From RGIG5579 sp045601445 (GTDB lineage: Bacteria > Bacillota > Clostridia > Oscillospirales > SIG627): 12,428 bases of DNA. Both the position numbers and the translations under genes were made by a program. The notes below the pieces were generated by a model. It was not told the DNA's origin, made no database searches, and saw only the letters and a list, made by a program, of their open reading frames with translations. The DNA is taken from the NCBI GenBank assembly GCA_045601445.1, contig JAZRZQ010000058.1, forward strand, positions 1-12,428. Reading direction: 5' to 3'. Each line of letters starts with the position of its first letter. The first letter of the stretch is position 1. This document shows, in pieces, positions 7,161 to 12,428 of this stretch.

Positions 7161-8447
7161 TTATTTCTTTTCGTCGTCCTTTAAGGGCGCTTTCCCAACG
7201 GGAGAGTTGTCGCCGGTCTTCTTTTCCTTCAAAACCGTCTTTTCGCTGACGGTGCTGACAGACTCGTATTCATCGTCATCATCATAAACGAGCGATTTCT
7301 TCTTTTTTGCGGTTGCCGCGCTCTTTTTCTTCTTAACCTTGCCGCCGTACAAGCGCTCCGCTTCACGCATTTCCTCGGGAGAGATCTCCTTGATGGGGAA
7401 CGCTTTGGCAAGAATGATCTGCTGAACGGGGCTCAAAATGTTCTGGATCATCCAGTAAATACCAACGGCCGTGGGAACCGAATAAGCGATGAAAAGGCTC
7501 ATTAGGGGCATCATGATGTTCATCATGCGATTCTGGCTTTGAAGCTCGGCGGATACCTCGGGCTGATAGGTGAATTTGCGGGTAAGAGCCTGACCGAAAT
7601 AAGCCGTGACGAGCGTCAAAATGGGGATGATAATCAAGAGCTTTTCGCCGATCTGCTCGCCCTTCAATACGCTCAAATTCGGACGAAGACCCAAGTCAAA
7701 GCCCGGAAAGAGCTCAAGATTCGGGATCGTATCGAGAACTTGCTCTGCGGTTACAGTCAAGGAGCCATCCTTAACCGAAACGGCAGTTCCGTCGCCTTTA
7801 TAATGAGTCGCACTGTTATACGCCTCGATAAAGCGATTTCGGTTTTCCTCGCTGCGAAGAAAATCGATCGCGTTGATTTCGCTGTAAATGTTGTACTTGC
7901 CTGCCTTTAACAGCTCCCAGAATTGAGACTCGCTCTCCACCTTTCCGTTCAAGAAGAGTGAGACTTGCTTTTGGTCATCTGCCTTTTCGGCATCATTTTG
8001 ATACACCACGTAGGAAATGGTGTGTTTCACTGACTCTGCTGTATCAAACCCGTCCATTTCAGGCAGAGGCGCTGCATAAGTCAAGGGATTTCTGACGACG
8101 GCATAAACCGCCAAAAGCACCAGCATTTGCACGAGCATCGGGAGGCAACCGCCGAAAGGACTGAAGTTTTCCTTTTGGTAGAGCTCCTGAATCTCTGTGT
8201 TCATTTTCATTTGGGTGGCTCTGTCGTTGCGTCCGGCATATTTTTTGCGAATCACGTTTTCTTTCGGGCGCAGAGCCGCCTGTTTTTGAGAGTTCTTTTG
8301 TTGCTTGATTCCAATCGGGAACATCACGATCTTCAAAATGACGGCAAACAAAAGAATAGCTACAAAATAGCTGTCAAAGATCGTATAAAGCCATTGGTAT
8401 AAAATTCCGAACGGTGCTCGGATTAAATTAAACAATGCTTCAAACAT
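7161..8447 (-). CDS. yidC: Membrane protein insertase YidC/Oxa1 family
   Basis: Inserts and folds inner-membrane proteins, alone or with SecYEG. The 428-residue protein has an amphipathic start (MFEALFNLIRAPFG), TM1 at about 27-47 with Lys39 at the hydrophilic-groove position that is Arg in Bacillus, and a cytoplasmic helical hairpin (KQQKNSQKQAALRPK to LYQKENFSPFGGCLPM). TM2 is at about 100-120, followed by an unusually long external loop (about 125-265). The last three TM segments lie between 268 and 348 and include the Oxa1 signature YFGQALTRKFTY and PTAVGIYWMIQNILSPVQQ. The C-terminal tail (350-428) is lysine-rich (KKKK twice) with an acidic patch, as in ribosome-binding YidC tails. There is no signal peptide or lipobox. 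Its ATG directly follows the yidD TAA, with AAAGGA inside the yidD 3' end. Confidence 0.96.
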   Translation of the reverse strand: MFEALFNLIRAPFGILYQWLYTIFDSYFVAILLFAVILKIVMFPIGIKQQKNSQKQAALRPKENVIRKKYAGRNDRATQMKMNTEIQELYQKENFSPFGGCLPMLVQMLVLLAVYAVVRNPLTYAAPLPEMDGFDTAESVKHTISYVVYQNDAEKADDQKQVSLFLNGKVESESQFWELLKAGKYNIYSEINAIDFLRSEENRNRFIEAYNSATHYKGDGTAVSVKDGSLTVTAEQVLDTIPNLELFPGFDLGLRPNLSVLKGEQIGEKLLIIIPILTLVTAYFGQALTRKFTYQPEVSAELQSQNRMMNIMMPLMSLFIAYSVPTAVGIYWMIQNILSPVQQIILAKAFPIKEISPEEMREAERLYGGKVKKKKSAATAKKKKSLVYDDDDEYESVSTVSEKTVLKEKKTGDNSPVGKAPLKDDEKK

Positions 8448-8684
8448 TTATTTTTCCTTTCTTTTCGGGAAGTGATCCGGAACGGGATCAAAGCCTGCTT
8501 TTCCAAAGGGATGACAGCGCAAAATGCGCCAAACGGCCAAAACCGTTCCCTTAAAAAAGCCATGCTTCTGATAAGCCTCGATTGCATACTGGGAGCAGGT
8601 CGGGGTAAAACGGCAATGCGGGCCGAAGAGCGGAGAAATACATTTTTGATAAAAGCGTATCAAGGCTACACAAATATGTTTCAC
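8448..8684 (-). CDS. yidD: Membrane protein insertion efficiency factor YidD
   Basis: A small membrane-associated protein that aids YidC-dependent insertion. The 78 residues carry the full family pattern: an amphipathic N-terminus (IRFYQKCISPLFGPHCR), the FTPTCSQYAIEAYQKHG core with conserved cysteines, and WRILRCHPFGKAGFDPVP. Length is normal (70-90). The start is GTG at 8684, with GAGGAG five bases upstream. GTGA overlaps the rnpA stop by four bases, and the gene's own TAA abuts the yidC ATG, so rnpA, yidD and yidC are likely translationally coupled. Confidence 0.97.
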   Translation of the reverse strand: MKHICVALIRFYQKCISPLFGPHCRFTPTCSQYAIEAYQKHGFFKGTVLAVWRILRCHPFGKAGFDPVPDHFPKRKEK

Positions 8685-9055
8685 TGATTCTCCTCGGAAA
8701 CAAGACCGAGCTTGCGAAAGGCAAGAGCAAGCTCATCTGACACGTCCTGCATTTTCCTGTCCCTTTGAACAATGGACGATCGCGCGACTACAACGATCAA
8801 ATACGGATGTGACCATTGATGATCCCGCGCAAACAAACGGTACGCCTCGCGAATCAAACGACGCGCCCGACTTCTTTGAACGGCATTTCCGATTTTCTTT
8901 GACGTTGTAATACCGAGCTTCGTCTCCAAAGAACGGTAGTTTTTCAAGGCGTAAACGACGATGTTTTTTCCCGATGCTTTTTTTCCCTTGGCATAAACCT
9001 TGGAAAAAAGATGGTTCTCTTTGATGGGGATGATCGTTTTCATATCATCTGACAT
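8681..9055 (-). CDS. rnpA: Ribonuclease P protein component RnpA
   Basis: The protein subunit of RNase P, which binds the catalytic RNA and pre-tRNA leader for 5' maturation of tRNAs. The 124 residues show the leader-binding region (IKENHLFSKVYAKGKK), KLGITTSKKIGNAV, and the helix equivalent to the RNR box, here VQRSRARRLIREAYR, with Ser where Asn is usual. Family proteins usually begin MKK, so the Met at residue 5 (9043) is a plausible true start. Neither Met has a strong ribosome site, though GAAAG precedes 9055. The gene follows rpmH after a hairpin terminator or attenuator, which probably keeps its level well below that of L34. Confidence 0.95.
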   Translation of the reverse strand: MSDDMKTIIPIKENHLFSKVYAKGKKASGKNIVVYALKNYRSLETKLGITTSKKIGNAVQRSRARRLIREAYRLFARDHQWSHPYLIVVVARSSIVQRDRKMQDVSDELALAFRKLGLVSEENQ

Positions 9056-9080
9056 TCTTTCAACGGATCAACAGATATAG

Positions 9081-9130
9081 AAAAAAACCACCGTTGTTCA
9101 CAGAGAAATCCGAGTCTCGGTGGTTTTTTT
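9081..9130 (-). terminator. Hairpin terminator/attenuator between rpmH and rnpA (symmetrical, both strands)
   Basis: Arms AAAAAAACCACCG (9081-9093) and CGGTGGTTTTTTT (9118-9130) pair over 13 bp around a 24-base loop, giving a T7 run after the stem on either strand. On the minus strand it would stop most transcripts after rpmH and allow partial readthrough into rnpA. The plus strand has no evident gene feeding it. Confidence 0.8.
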
Positions 9131-9152
9131 ATTCACTCTGTTTGCGGCAAGA

Positions 9153-9287
9153 TCAGTAGGTCAATCTTGCTCTCATTTTTGCTCTGCGTCTCTTGAGCAC
9201 CTTTCTGCCGTTGGCAGTTTTCATTCTCTTACGGAAGCCATGCTCCATCTTTCTCTGACGCTTTTTAGGCTGATAAGTTCTGATCAT
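9153..9287 (-). CDS. rpmH: 50S ribosomal protein L34
   Basis: A small basic protein of the large ribosomal subunit. The 44-residue product begins MIRTYQPKKRQRKMEHGFRK and continues with TANGRKVLKRRRAKMRARLT, the near-invariant L34 pattern of normal length (44-46). ATG at 9287 has a near-perfect AAGGAGG (9295-9301) seven bases upstream. It is first in the operon, straight after a strong promoter, and is followed by a terminator-like hairpin, consistent with high expression. Confidence 0.98.
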   Translation of the reverse strand: MIRTYQPKKRQRKMEHGFRKRMKTANGRKVLKRRRAKMRARLTY

Positions 9288-9332
9288 AGTTGCACCTCCT
9301 TAAACTTATTGTGCCGTTTTCAACCACAGTAC

Positions 9333-9362
9333 ATTATACAACAGCATCAAACGCCGTGTCAA
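9333..9362 (-). promoter_or_regulatory. Promoter of the rpmH operon
   Basis: Minus-strand TTGACA (9357-9362) and TATAAT (9333-9338) are both perfect consensus with an 18-base spacer. The start is expected near 9326, leaving a leader of about 40 bases before rpmH. An inverted repeat AAACGC/GCGTTT (9349-9354 with 9363-9368) brackets the -35 box. Confidence 0.88.
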
Positions 9363-9390
9363 GCGTTTTTTTGAAAAATATTCGATTTTC

Positions 9391-10230
9391 TCACGCGTTT
9401 CTGATTTTGTGAAAATGCAGGAGAGCCGCTCCGATCACCGTTCCGAAACGAGCGTTTTCGGGAAACAGAAACTTCATATCAAACATTTTTTCCATCATAG
9501 CAAACACTCTTCTTGCGTGGAGCATCGAAGAAAGCTTACCGGTCAAAACAACCTGCTTTAAACCGAAGCAACGGGCGGCAAACACGCTCATCATCCCAAT
9601 TGTTTCAAATACAAGATTTTCGATTCCAAGCGCAAGATCCTCTCTGGTGGCAAGGTCAGACAGCTTTCCGAAATTGGATGCGGTCGTATCGAGGGCAAGC
9701 GTTGCCGCAAGATTTTTCTTGGAAATATCGGAAATGCGAAGATCGACTTTGGAAATGTCCCCCTTCTCGGCAAGCGCCTCCAAATTATGCATATCACGTA
9801 CGCCGAGCATCGTTTCCGCAAGGCCGAACAGCGTACCGCCGCCGACACCCGTGCCGCCAAGGTATTCCATCTGATCGCCCTTGACGTGAACGAGAGCCGT
9901 TCCCGTTCCCATACTGACAACAACCGTCTCCTCAAGCCCCGCAAGATACTGGCCACCGAGTCCGATACAGTCAAACTCCTGCACGTGCTCGGTCGGAATA
10001 TGGTACAAATCCTCAGCGATATAGCTGCTGCCGGCGCCCGTCACCATCACTCTGTCAATTTCGGCCAGAGAAATCTTATGCAAGGACGTAAATTTTCCAA
10101 ACGCGCCGTAGACCGAAGAAATCGGATCGTCAGCCTTGACGGACAGCGGCTGAATCAAGTCCCCTTCCGAGCGAAAGCCGCAAATTTTAGTAATACTTCC
10201 TCCGATATCAATGCCGAGTACAATACCCAT
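9391..10230 (-). CDS. coaW: Type II pantothenate kinase (CoaW-like)
   Basis: Phosphorylates pantothenate with ATP, the first step of coenzyme A synthesis; the type II form belongs to the ASKHA fold and is known from Staphylococcus and eukaryotes. The 279 residues (S. aureus CoaW has 267) show the phosphate-1 loop GIDIGGSITK (6-15), VTGAGSSYI, EFDCIGLGG with the likely catalytic Glu near 85, the phosphate-2 loop MGTGTALV (107-114), GGTGVGGGT (125-133), and the C-terminal VVLTGKLSS and ARFGTVIGAAL. ATG at 10230 is chosen because GGGAAGGA precedes it and the nucleotide motif starts at once; the frame stays open upstream but would read through the promoter. No clear terminator separates it from the rpmH promoter, so readthrough is possible. 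A related ASKHA activator ATPase is less likely because the length and motif order match PanK II. Confidence 0.88.
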   Translation of the reverse strand: MGIVLGIDIGGSITKICGFRSEGDLIQPLSVKADDPISSVYGAFGKFTSLHKISLAEIDRVMVTGAGSSYIAEDLYHIPTEHVQEFDCIGLGGQYLAGLEETVVVSMGTGTALVHVKGDQMEYLGGTGVGGGTLFGLAETMLGVRDMHNLEALAEKGDISKVDLRISDISKKNLAATLALDTTASNFGKLSDLATREDLALGIENLVFETIGMMSVFAARCFGLKQVVLTGKLSSMLHARRVFAMMEKMFDMKFLFPENARFGTVIGAALLHFHKIRNA

Positions 10231-10261
10231 TTTTTTGTCCTTCCCAAATATGATTGGCACT

Positions 10262-10290
10262 ATTTTATCACATTCTAACACAACAGTCAA
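10262..10290 (-). promoter_or_regulatory. coaW promoter (minus arm of a divergent pair)
   Basis: Minus-strand TTGACT (10285-10290) and TAAAAT (10262-10267) have a 17-base spacer, giving a leader of about 25 bases before ATG 10230. Confidence 0.8.
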
Positions 10291-10301
10291 GCAAATCGGA
10301 A

Positions 10302-10330
10302 TAGACAAGCGCTTAAAAATGTGATATAAA
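10302..10330 (+). promoter_or_regulatory. Promoter of the radical SAM gene (plus arm of a divergent pair)
   Basis: TAGACA (10302-10307) and TATAAA (10325-10330) have a 17-base spacer, so transcription should start near 10337. Its -35 box lies 11 bases from the coaW -35 box, back to back. The palindrome AAGCGCTT (10307-10314) falls in its spacer and could be an operator; it has only the core of a CcpA-type site. Confidence 0.7.
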
Positions 10331-10362
10331 TATAACACAATACAACAACAATCGAGGTTTCC

Positions 10363-11253
10363 ATGAAAAATGACGCTTGCTACCGATGCCCCAGACTTTG
10401 CGGAGTCGATCGAACGAGATCTGTCGGGCGATGCGGGGCAAAAGAGTTGCCCCACGTTGCCAAAGTGATGCTTCACCGTTGGGAGGAGCCTTGTATCTGC
10501 TACAAGGACGGGTGCGGAGCGATCTTCTTTTCGGGTTGCCCGATGCACTGTATGTTTTGTCAAAACCATGCCATTTCCGAAAAAAGTTGCGGGACGGAGT
10601 TTGATGCCAAGTCGCTTTCCGATTTGATGCTTTCCTTACAGAAGAAAAACGCATCCGTTATTGATCTGGTCTCACCGACTCCCTATTCGGACACCGTTGC
10701 CGCCGCCCTTTCCTTGGCAAAAAATAACGGTTTGACAATTCCCGTGGTTTACAACACGTCGGGATATGAGCTACCGGAGGTGATCCAATCACTCTCGGGA
10801 CTTGTGGACGTTTATATGCCCGATTTCAAATGTTTTGATCCTGCTCTTGCCGAAACGATCTGTCAAGCCAGGGACTATCCTGCCGTTTGCCGCGAGGCGA
10901 TCCGAGAAATGGTTCGCTCGGTGGGGGCGCCGATTCTGAGTGAGGATAAACTTCTTCGCGGGGTGATCGTTCGAATTCTTGTTCTGCCGAGTCAAAGTGC
11001 CGACGCCTGCCGAGTTTTGGACGCGCTGTACGAGGACTTCGGAAAAGACGGAGTTGTTCTTTCCCTCATGCGTCAATATACACCTGCTCACAAAGCAAAG
11101 AGTCTCTCGCCTTGGAATCGCAAGTTGACCACGATCGAATACCAAAGAGTCGTTTCCTACGCACAATCTCTTGGATTCGAGACGATCTTCACTCAGAAAA
11201 AAGAAAGTGCAAGCGAACGTTATATTCCCGATTTTTCCGTGCAAAACGATTGA
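10363..11253 (+). CDS. Radical SAM protein, PflA-like COG1313 (PflX) type
   Basis: A radical SAM enzyme resembling pyruvate-formate-lyase activases; its actual target is unknown. The 296 residues have an N-terminal cysteine cluster (Cys6, 9, 13, 24 in CYRCPRLCGVDR and GRCG), typical of this subgroup and absent from classical PflA. EEPCICYKDGCGAIFFSGCP follows, leading into the SAM cluster motif C59-x3-C63-x2-C66 with CQNHAIS. TIPVVYNTSGYE and VDVYMPDFKCFDP fit strands of the partial TIM barrel, and RILVLPSQ and LSLMRQYTPAHKA fit the C-terminal part of COG1313 proteins. ATG 10363 has GAGG five bases upstream. No glycyl radical enzyme is seen nearby, so a role as a PFL activase is not supported by context. 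It diverges from coaW and precedes ddh, with no obvious pathway link. Confidence 0.88.
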   Translation: MKNDACYRCPRLCGVDRTRSVGRCGAKELPHVAKVMLHRWEEPCICYKDGCGAIFFSGCPMHCMFCQNHAISEKSCGTEFDAKSLSDLMLSLQKKNASVIDLVSPTPYSDTVAAALSLAKNNGLTIPVVYNTSGYELPEVIQSLSGLVDVYMPDFKCFDPALAETICQARDYPAVCREAIREMVRSVGAPILSEDKLLRGVIVRILVLPSQSADACRVLDALYEDFGKDGVVLSLMRQYTPAHKAKSLSPWNRKLTTIEYQRVVSYAQSLGFETIFTQKKESASERYIPDFSVQND

Positions 11254-11278
11254 CAAAAGTAAGTGAGAATGTTAAACT
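11250..11278 (+). promoter_or_regulatory. ddh promoter overlapping the upstream stop codon
   Basis: A perfect TTGACA (11250-11255) includes the TGA stop of the radical SAM gene. A 17-base spacer leads to TAAACT (11273-11278), a 4/6 match to the -10 consensus. It would let ddh be transcribed apart from the gene before it. Confidence 0.65.
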
Positions 11279-11309
11279 CTTTTTCATAAAAAATCACGGA
11301 GGGCAATCT

Positions 11310-12281
11310 ATGAGAATCGGTATTTACGGATATGGCAATCTCGGTAAAGGCGTTGAAAGAGCCATTTTAAAAAACAAGGATGCAGAGCTGGTCGGTATTT
11401 TCACAAGACGCGATCCCGAAACGGTCAAGAGCGTGACCGGAGCGAGCGTTTATCCCGCAAGCATGGTCGAAGAGTTTAAAGATAAGATCGACGTGATGAT
11501 TCTTTGCGGAGGCAGTGCCACGGATCTCGGATCACAAAGCCCGGATCTGGTTCGTCTGTTTCATATTGTCGACAGCTTTGATACCCACGCAACAATCCCC
11601 GAGCATTTCGATGACGTTGATCGCGTTGCAAAGCAAAGCGGAAAAATCGGAGTTATTTCCTGCGGCTGGGATCCCGGCCTTTTTTCCTTGATGCGCGTTT
11701 ATGCCGGTGCCGTGTTGCCCGACGGCAGAGATTACACCTTTTGGGGCAAAGGAGTGAGCCAAGGACATTCCGACGCGATCCGCAGAATCAAGGGTGTTTT
11801 GGATGCCAGACAATATACCGTTCCCGTCCCCGAAGCACTGGAGAGGGTTCGCAACGGTCAAAACCCCGAGCTTACCACTCGTGATAAGCACACAAGAGAA
11901 TGCTTCGTGGTCGCCGAAGAAGGCGCGAACCTTGCCGAAATCGAAAAGCAGATCAAGGAAATGCCCAACTACTTTGCCGATTACGATACGACGGTTCATT
12001 TCATCTCCATGCAGGAACTGAAAGAAAATCACAACGCACTCCCTCACGGCGGCTTCGTATTCCGTTCGGGAAAGACGTCCGAGAACAACAGTCAAATGAT
12101 TGAATTCAGGCTCAAACTTGATTCCAACCCTGAATTTACGGGTAGCGTTTTGGTCGCGGTAGCAAGAGCCGTAACGAGACTTACCGCGGACGGGGTTTGC
12201 GGTGCAAAGACAATCCTCGATCTTCCGCCATCTTCCCTGTCTCCTCTTTCTCCCGAAGAGCTTCGCGCTCACCTGCTTTAA
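11310..12281 (+). CDS. ddh: meso-Diaminopimelate D-dehydrogenase
   Basis: An NADPH-dependent enzyme that reversibly converts tetrahydrodipicolinate plus ammonia to meso-diaminopimelate, giving a one-step route to the cell-wall and lysine precursor in place of acylated intermediates. The 323 residues match the family length (320-326). Visible: the Rossmann motif IGIYGYGNLGKGVE (3-16), the NADPH phosphate site FTRRDPE, LCGGSATDL, VDSFDTH, the substrate-domain motifs SCGWDPGLFS (117-126) and FWGKGVSQGHSDAIRRI (144-160), ECFVVA, and ALPHGG (243-248). The pattern closely follows the Corynebacterium enzyme as I recall it. ATG 11310 has GGAGGG suitably placed upstream; the frame is open further upstream but that part lies in the radical SAM gene. 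The sequence after its stop is a multi-hairpin element ending in a T-run. Confidence 0.95.
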   Translation: MRIGIYGYGNLGKGVERAILKNKDAELVGIFTRRDPETVKSVTGASVYPASMVEEFKDKIDVMILCGGSATDLGSQSPDLVRLFHIVDSFDTHATIPEHFDDVDRVAKQSGKIGVISCGWDPGLFSLMRVYAGAVLPDGRDYTFWGKGVSQGHSDAIRRIKGVLDARQYTVPVPEALERVRNGQNPELTTRDKHTRECFVVAEEGANLAEIEKQIKEMPNYFADYDTTVHFISMQELKENHNALPHGGFVFRSGKTSENNSQMIEFRLKLDSNPEFTGSVLVAVARAVTRLTADGVCGAKTILDLPPSSLSPLSPEELRAHLL

Positions 12282-12289
12282 GAAAACAA

Positions 12290-12399
12290 GTCAAGACCAC
12301 CGGTTGAACCGGTGGCTTGCACAGCCCCTATAAGGGGCTAATACAGGCTTCGTCCCTGAAAGGGACTACTGAAGTTTGACAACGCATTACACTCACAGG
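12290..12399. repeat. Multi-hairpin element: structured RNA, or end of an IS200/IS605-like or miniature element
   Basis: There is no coding frame here. Three hairpins follow one another: CCACCGG-TTGAA-CCGGTGG extended by CAAG/CTTG (12292-12319), AGCCCCT-ATA-AGGGGCT (12323-12339), and GTCCCT-GAA-AGGGAC with an outer CTTC/GAAG (12348-12374). GTCAA (12290-12294) can pair with TTGAC (12376-12380), closing all three into a branched structure, though this competes with the base of the first hairpin. Such compact palindromes next to a gene end are typical of IS200/IS605 ends and their non-autonomous relatives. They would equally fit a small RNA. No transposase or IscB/TnpB frame is inside the window, and the element may continue beyond it. 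The hairpins are plain to see; their identity is inference. Confidence 0.5.
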
Positions 12400-12428
12400 C
12401 AGCCGCTCACGTGCGGCTGTCTTTTTTT
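12400..12428 (+). terminator. Intrinsic terminator at the right edge
   Basis: A 7-bp GC-rich stem CAGCCGC/GCGGCTG (12400-12406 with 12413-12419) with a six-base loop is followed by TC and at least seven T reaching the window edge. It would end plus-strand transcripts from ddh, and it could be the 3' end of the structured element before it. Confidence 0.8.

Noticed and set aside
6552..7184. 210-codon plus-strand frame
   Set aside because: Shadow of khpB on the opposite strand, with no family features.
9301..9390. Replication origin (DnaA boxes) upstream of rpmH
   Set aside because: No TTATCCACA-like sites found by eye; the region holds only the rpmH promoter and an inverted repeat.
10302..10316. 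CcpA catabolite-response element at AAGCGCTT
   Set aside because: Only the central eight bases fit; the flanking TG and CA positions do not match, so it is kept only as an unnamed palindrome.
10231..10569. Upstream extension of the coaW frame to 392 codons
   Set aside because: The extra part reads through the coaW promoter and into the divergent radical SAM gene. ATG 10230 has a proper ribosome site and starts right before the nucleotide-binding motif.
11112..11309. Upstream extension of the ddh frame to 389 codons
   Set aside because: It overlaps the radical SAM gene in another frame. ddh proteins begin at the Rossmann strand, matched by ATG 11310 with its GGAGGG.
11532..12272. 246-codon minus-strand frame opposite ddh
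   Set aside because: Antisense shadow of ddh, with no motif or ribosome site.
12290..12380. tRNA-like cloverleaf from the three hairpins plus closing stem
   Set aside because: The closing stem is only 5 bp, the loops are 3-5 bases with no 7-base anticodon or T loop, and there is no CCA-type acceptor end.
12290..12428. CRISPR array
   Set aside because: The palindromes differ from one another; there are no repeated units with even spacers.

Overview
The window looks like a chromosomal segment from an anaerobic Gram-positive bacterium of the class Clostridia. The evidence is the gene order rpmH-rnpA-yidD-yidC-khpB-mnmE-mnmG-rsmG, strong Shine-Dalgarno sites with some TTG and GTG starts, near-consensus sigma-A promoters, a YidC without a lipoprotein signal and with Lys at the TM1 position where Bacillus has Arg, a type II pantothenate kinase, and meso-diaminopimelate dehydrogenase. 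Genus or species cannot be given from sequence alone.

Layout. Everything from about 10,230 down to base 1 reads on the minus strand. In transcription order this is coaW (pantothenate kinase II), then rpmH (L34, 44 aa), rnpA, yidD, yidC, khpB/jag, mnmE, mnmG and rsmG. The eight genes from rpmH onward form a tight operon, with stop and start codons touching or overlapping at several junctions. It starts from a TTGACA/TATAAT promoter just upstream of rpmH. A hairpin terminator or attenuator lies between rpmH and rnpA, and a GC-rich hairpin between khpB and mnmE. Next come a new consensus promoter, a long structured leader that fits the manganese-sensing yybP-ykoY riboswitch with its own intrinsic terminator, and a cation-transporting P-type ATPase that runs off the left edge.

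Right of 10,231 the strand flips. A divergent promoter pair separates coaW from a plus-strand radical SAM protein of the PflA-like COG1313 type. This is followed by meso-diaminopimelate D-dehydrogenase (ddh), which has its own promoter overlapping the preceding stop codon. The last 140 bases hold no gene but four consecutive hairpins, the last followed by a T-run. This is either a small structured RNA or the edge of a repeat or insertion element of IS200/IS605 style.

How it works together. The operon combines translation (L34), tRNA 5' maturation (RnpA), membrane protein insertion (YidC, YidD), an RNA-binding partner (KhpB), wobble-uridine tRNA modification (MnmE with MnmG) and 16S rRNA methylation (RsmG). 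In many Firmicutes this block sits at the origin with dnaA diverging from rpmH; here coaW is in that place and no dnaA is seen. The most distinctive regulatory element is the riboswitch-ATPase unit: sequence and predicted pairing suggest that metal binding to the leader turns on a metal efflux pump by antitermination.
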